Source of the DNA: Pseudomonadota bacterium
Lineage (GTDB): Bacteria > Myxococcota_A > Polyangia > Polyangiales > Polyangiaceae
Length of the DNA: 12,540 nt
Assembly: GCA_023460875.1 (NCBI GenBank)
Contig: JAEWOQ010000001.1
Span: 1-12,540, forward strand
Reading direction: 5' to 3'
Below, one piece after another: positions 12,063 through 12,540 of this stretch; the stretch's first letter is position 1; each line of letters begins with the position of its first letter. Under the pieces are notes generated by a model. That model ran no database searches and was not told the DNA's origin. It saw nothing but the letters and a program-made list of their open reading frames with translations. The position numbers and the translations under genes are program-made.

Positions 12063-12096
12063 CTTGGACGAGGCGCCGGTCAGGGCCTCGTCCAAG
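12063..12096. terminator. Perfect 12-bp hairpin between convergent genes
   Basis: CTTGGACGAGGC (12063-12074) and GCCTCGTCCAAG (12085-12096) are perfect reverse complements around a 10-nt loop. A competing pairing uses GGCGCC at 12055-12060 and 12072-12077. No T-run follows on either strand. It may insulate the diguanylate cyclase gene from metK or protect mRNA ends. Confidence 0.55.
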
Positions 12097-12110
12097 TGTC
12101 CGCTACGGGA

Positions 12111-12540
12111 TTAGCTGGCGTGCCGCGCAGCCCGGGGGCGCGGGCTCGACTTGGGGGCGGCCTTGCCGTTGCTCTTCTTGGCGCGAGCGCTGCGCTCCTT
12201 GGCGTTCGCCTTGGGCGCGGAGGAGCTGGAGGCCTTCGAGCCGAGCAGATCGCTGGCGATCTTCTTGGCGCGGGTCGTCTTCTCCCACGAGAACTCGCTG
12301 CGGCCGAAGTGACCGTAGGCGGCGGTGGGGGCGTAGATCGGGCGGAGCAGCCCGAGCTCTTCGATGAGCGCGCGCGGGCGGAAGTCGAACTCCTTGGACA
12401 CGTAGTCCGCCAACACCTGGTCGTCGACCTTGCCGGTGCCGAAGGTGTTCACGTAGACGCCCATGGGCTTGGCCACGCCGATGGCGTAGGCGACCTGCAC
12501 CTCGCAGCGCCGCGCCACGCCGGCCGCGACGAGGTTCTTG
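12111..12540 (-). CDS. metK: S-adenosylmethionine synthetase, C-terminal part, cut by the window edge
   Basis: The frame stays open to the right edge, so the 5' part of the gene lies outside. The visible 142 residues begin KNLVAAGVARRCEVQ and continue with the MetK C-terminal domain: VAYAIGVAKPMGVYVNTFGTG, FDFRPRALIEELGLLRPIY, and the near-invariant TAAYGHFGR followed by WEKT. MetK makes S-adenosylmethionine from methionine and ATP as a cytosolic tetramer. The normal family end lies shortly after the WEKT segment. Here about 50 more residues follow, made of Lys, Ala, Ser, Arg and Pro with 14 basic and 2 acidic residues, resembling a histone-like or nucleic-acid-binding tail. The stop is TAA at 12111. 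An internal GTG near 12518 is not the true start. Confidence 0.97.
   Translation of the reverse strand, partial: KNLVAAGVARRCEVQVAYAIGVAKPMGVYVNTFGTGKVDDQVLADYVSKEFDFRPRALIEELGLLRPIYAPTAAYGHFGRSEFSWEKTTRAKKIASDLLGSKASSSSAPKANAKERSARAKKSNGKAAPKSSPRPRAARHAS

Noticed and set aside
1..12540. CRISPR array, tRNA, rRNA, transposon or prophage
   Set aside because: No regular repeat-spacer pattern, tRNA-like cloverleaf, transposase, integrase or terminal repeat was seen on reading both strands by eye.

Overview
This is a GC-rich chromosomal window whose protein families and style suggest Myxococcota, probably a polyangial myxobacterium. The evidence is a Hanks-type Ser/Thr kinase with a large extracytoplasmic domain, an FHA-GGDEF fusion, sigma-54-like promoters and a basic Lys/Ala tail on MetK. 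The lineage is an inference from gene content; no rRNA or other phylogenetic marker is present. The window reads as ordinary chromosome. I see no CRISPR array, tRNA, insertion sequence, phage gene or integrase.

Layout. (1) 1-597, minus: the first 199 codons of an unrecognised two-helix membrane protein that runs off the left edge in a poly-proline tract. (2) 598-960: divergent intergenic region with a sigma-54-like element and inverted repeats. (3) 961-2337, plus: ammonium transporter amtB, closed by a strong intrinsic terminator. (4) 2468-8249, minus: a tight four-gene unit read from right to left, namely a membrane Ser/Thr kinase with a propeller-like sensor domain, a GNAT acetyltransferase (ATGA overlap), an orphan histidine kinase (1-nt gap) and ruvB (46-nt gap). 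(5) 8250-8764: long regulatory region upstream of glnB. (6) 8765-9103, plus: PII protein glnB. (7) 9104-9482: two strong hairpins and a probable glnA promoter. (8) 9483-10895, plus: glutamine synthetase glnA. (9) 11101-11991, plus: FHA-GGDEF diguanylate cyclase. (10) 11992-12110: stacked hairpins between convergent genes. (11) 12111-12540, minus: the C-terminal part of metK with a basic extension, cut by the right edge.

How it fits together. AmtB imports ammonium, PII senses 2-oxoglutarate/ATP/ADP and glutamine status, and GlnA assimilates ammonium into glutamine. These three genes share one strand but are split by the opposite-strand kinase/ruvB unit. Candidate sigma-54 (-24/-12) elements lie upstream of all three. 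Those before amtB and glnA share the 9-mer GCGCGAAAC, and the one before glnB has an exact TGGCACG -24 box. This would fit NtrC/RpoN-type control but is inferred from short motifs. The Ser/Thr kinase and the nearby FHA domain could form a phospho-signalling pair, which is also inference.

I found no convincing wholly new system. The most interesting points are the kinase-GNAT-histidine kinase-ruvB operon, the seven-repeat sensor domain, the shared promoter motif with overlapping dyads, the diguanylate cyclase without a product-inhibition site, and the MetK tail.
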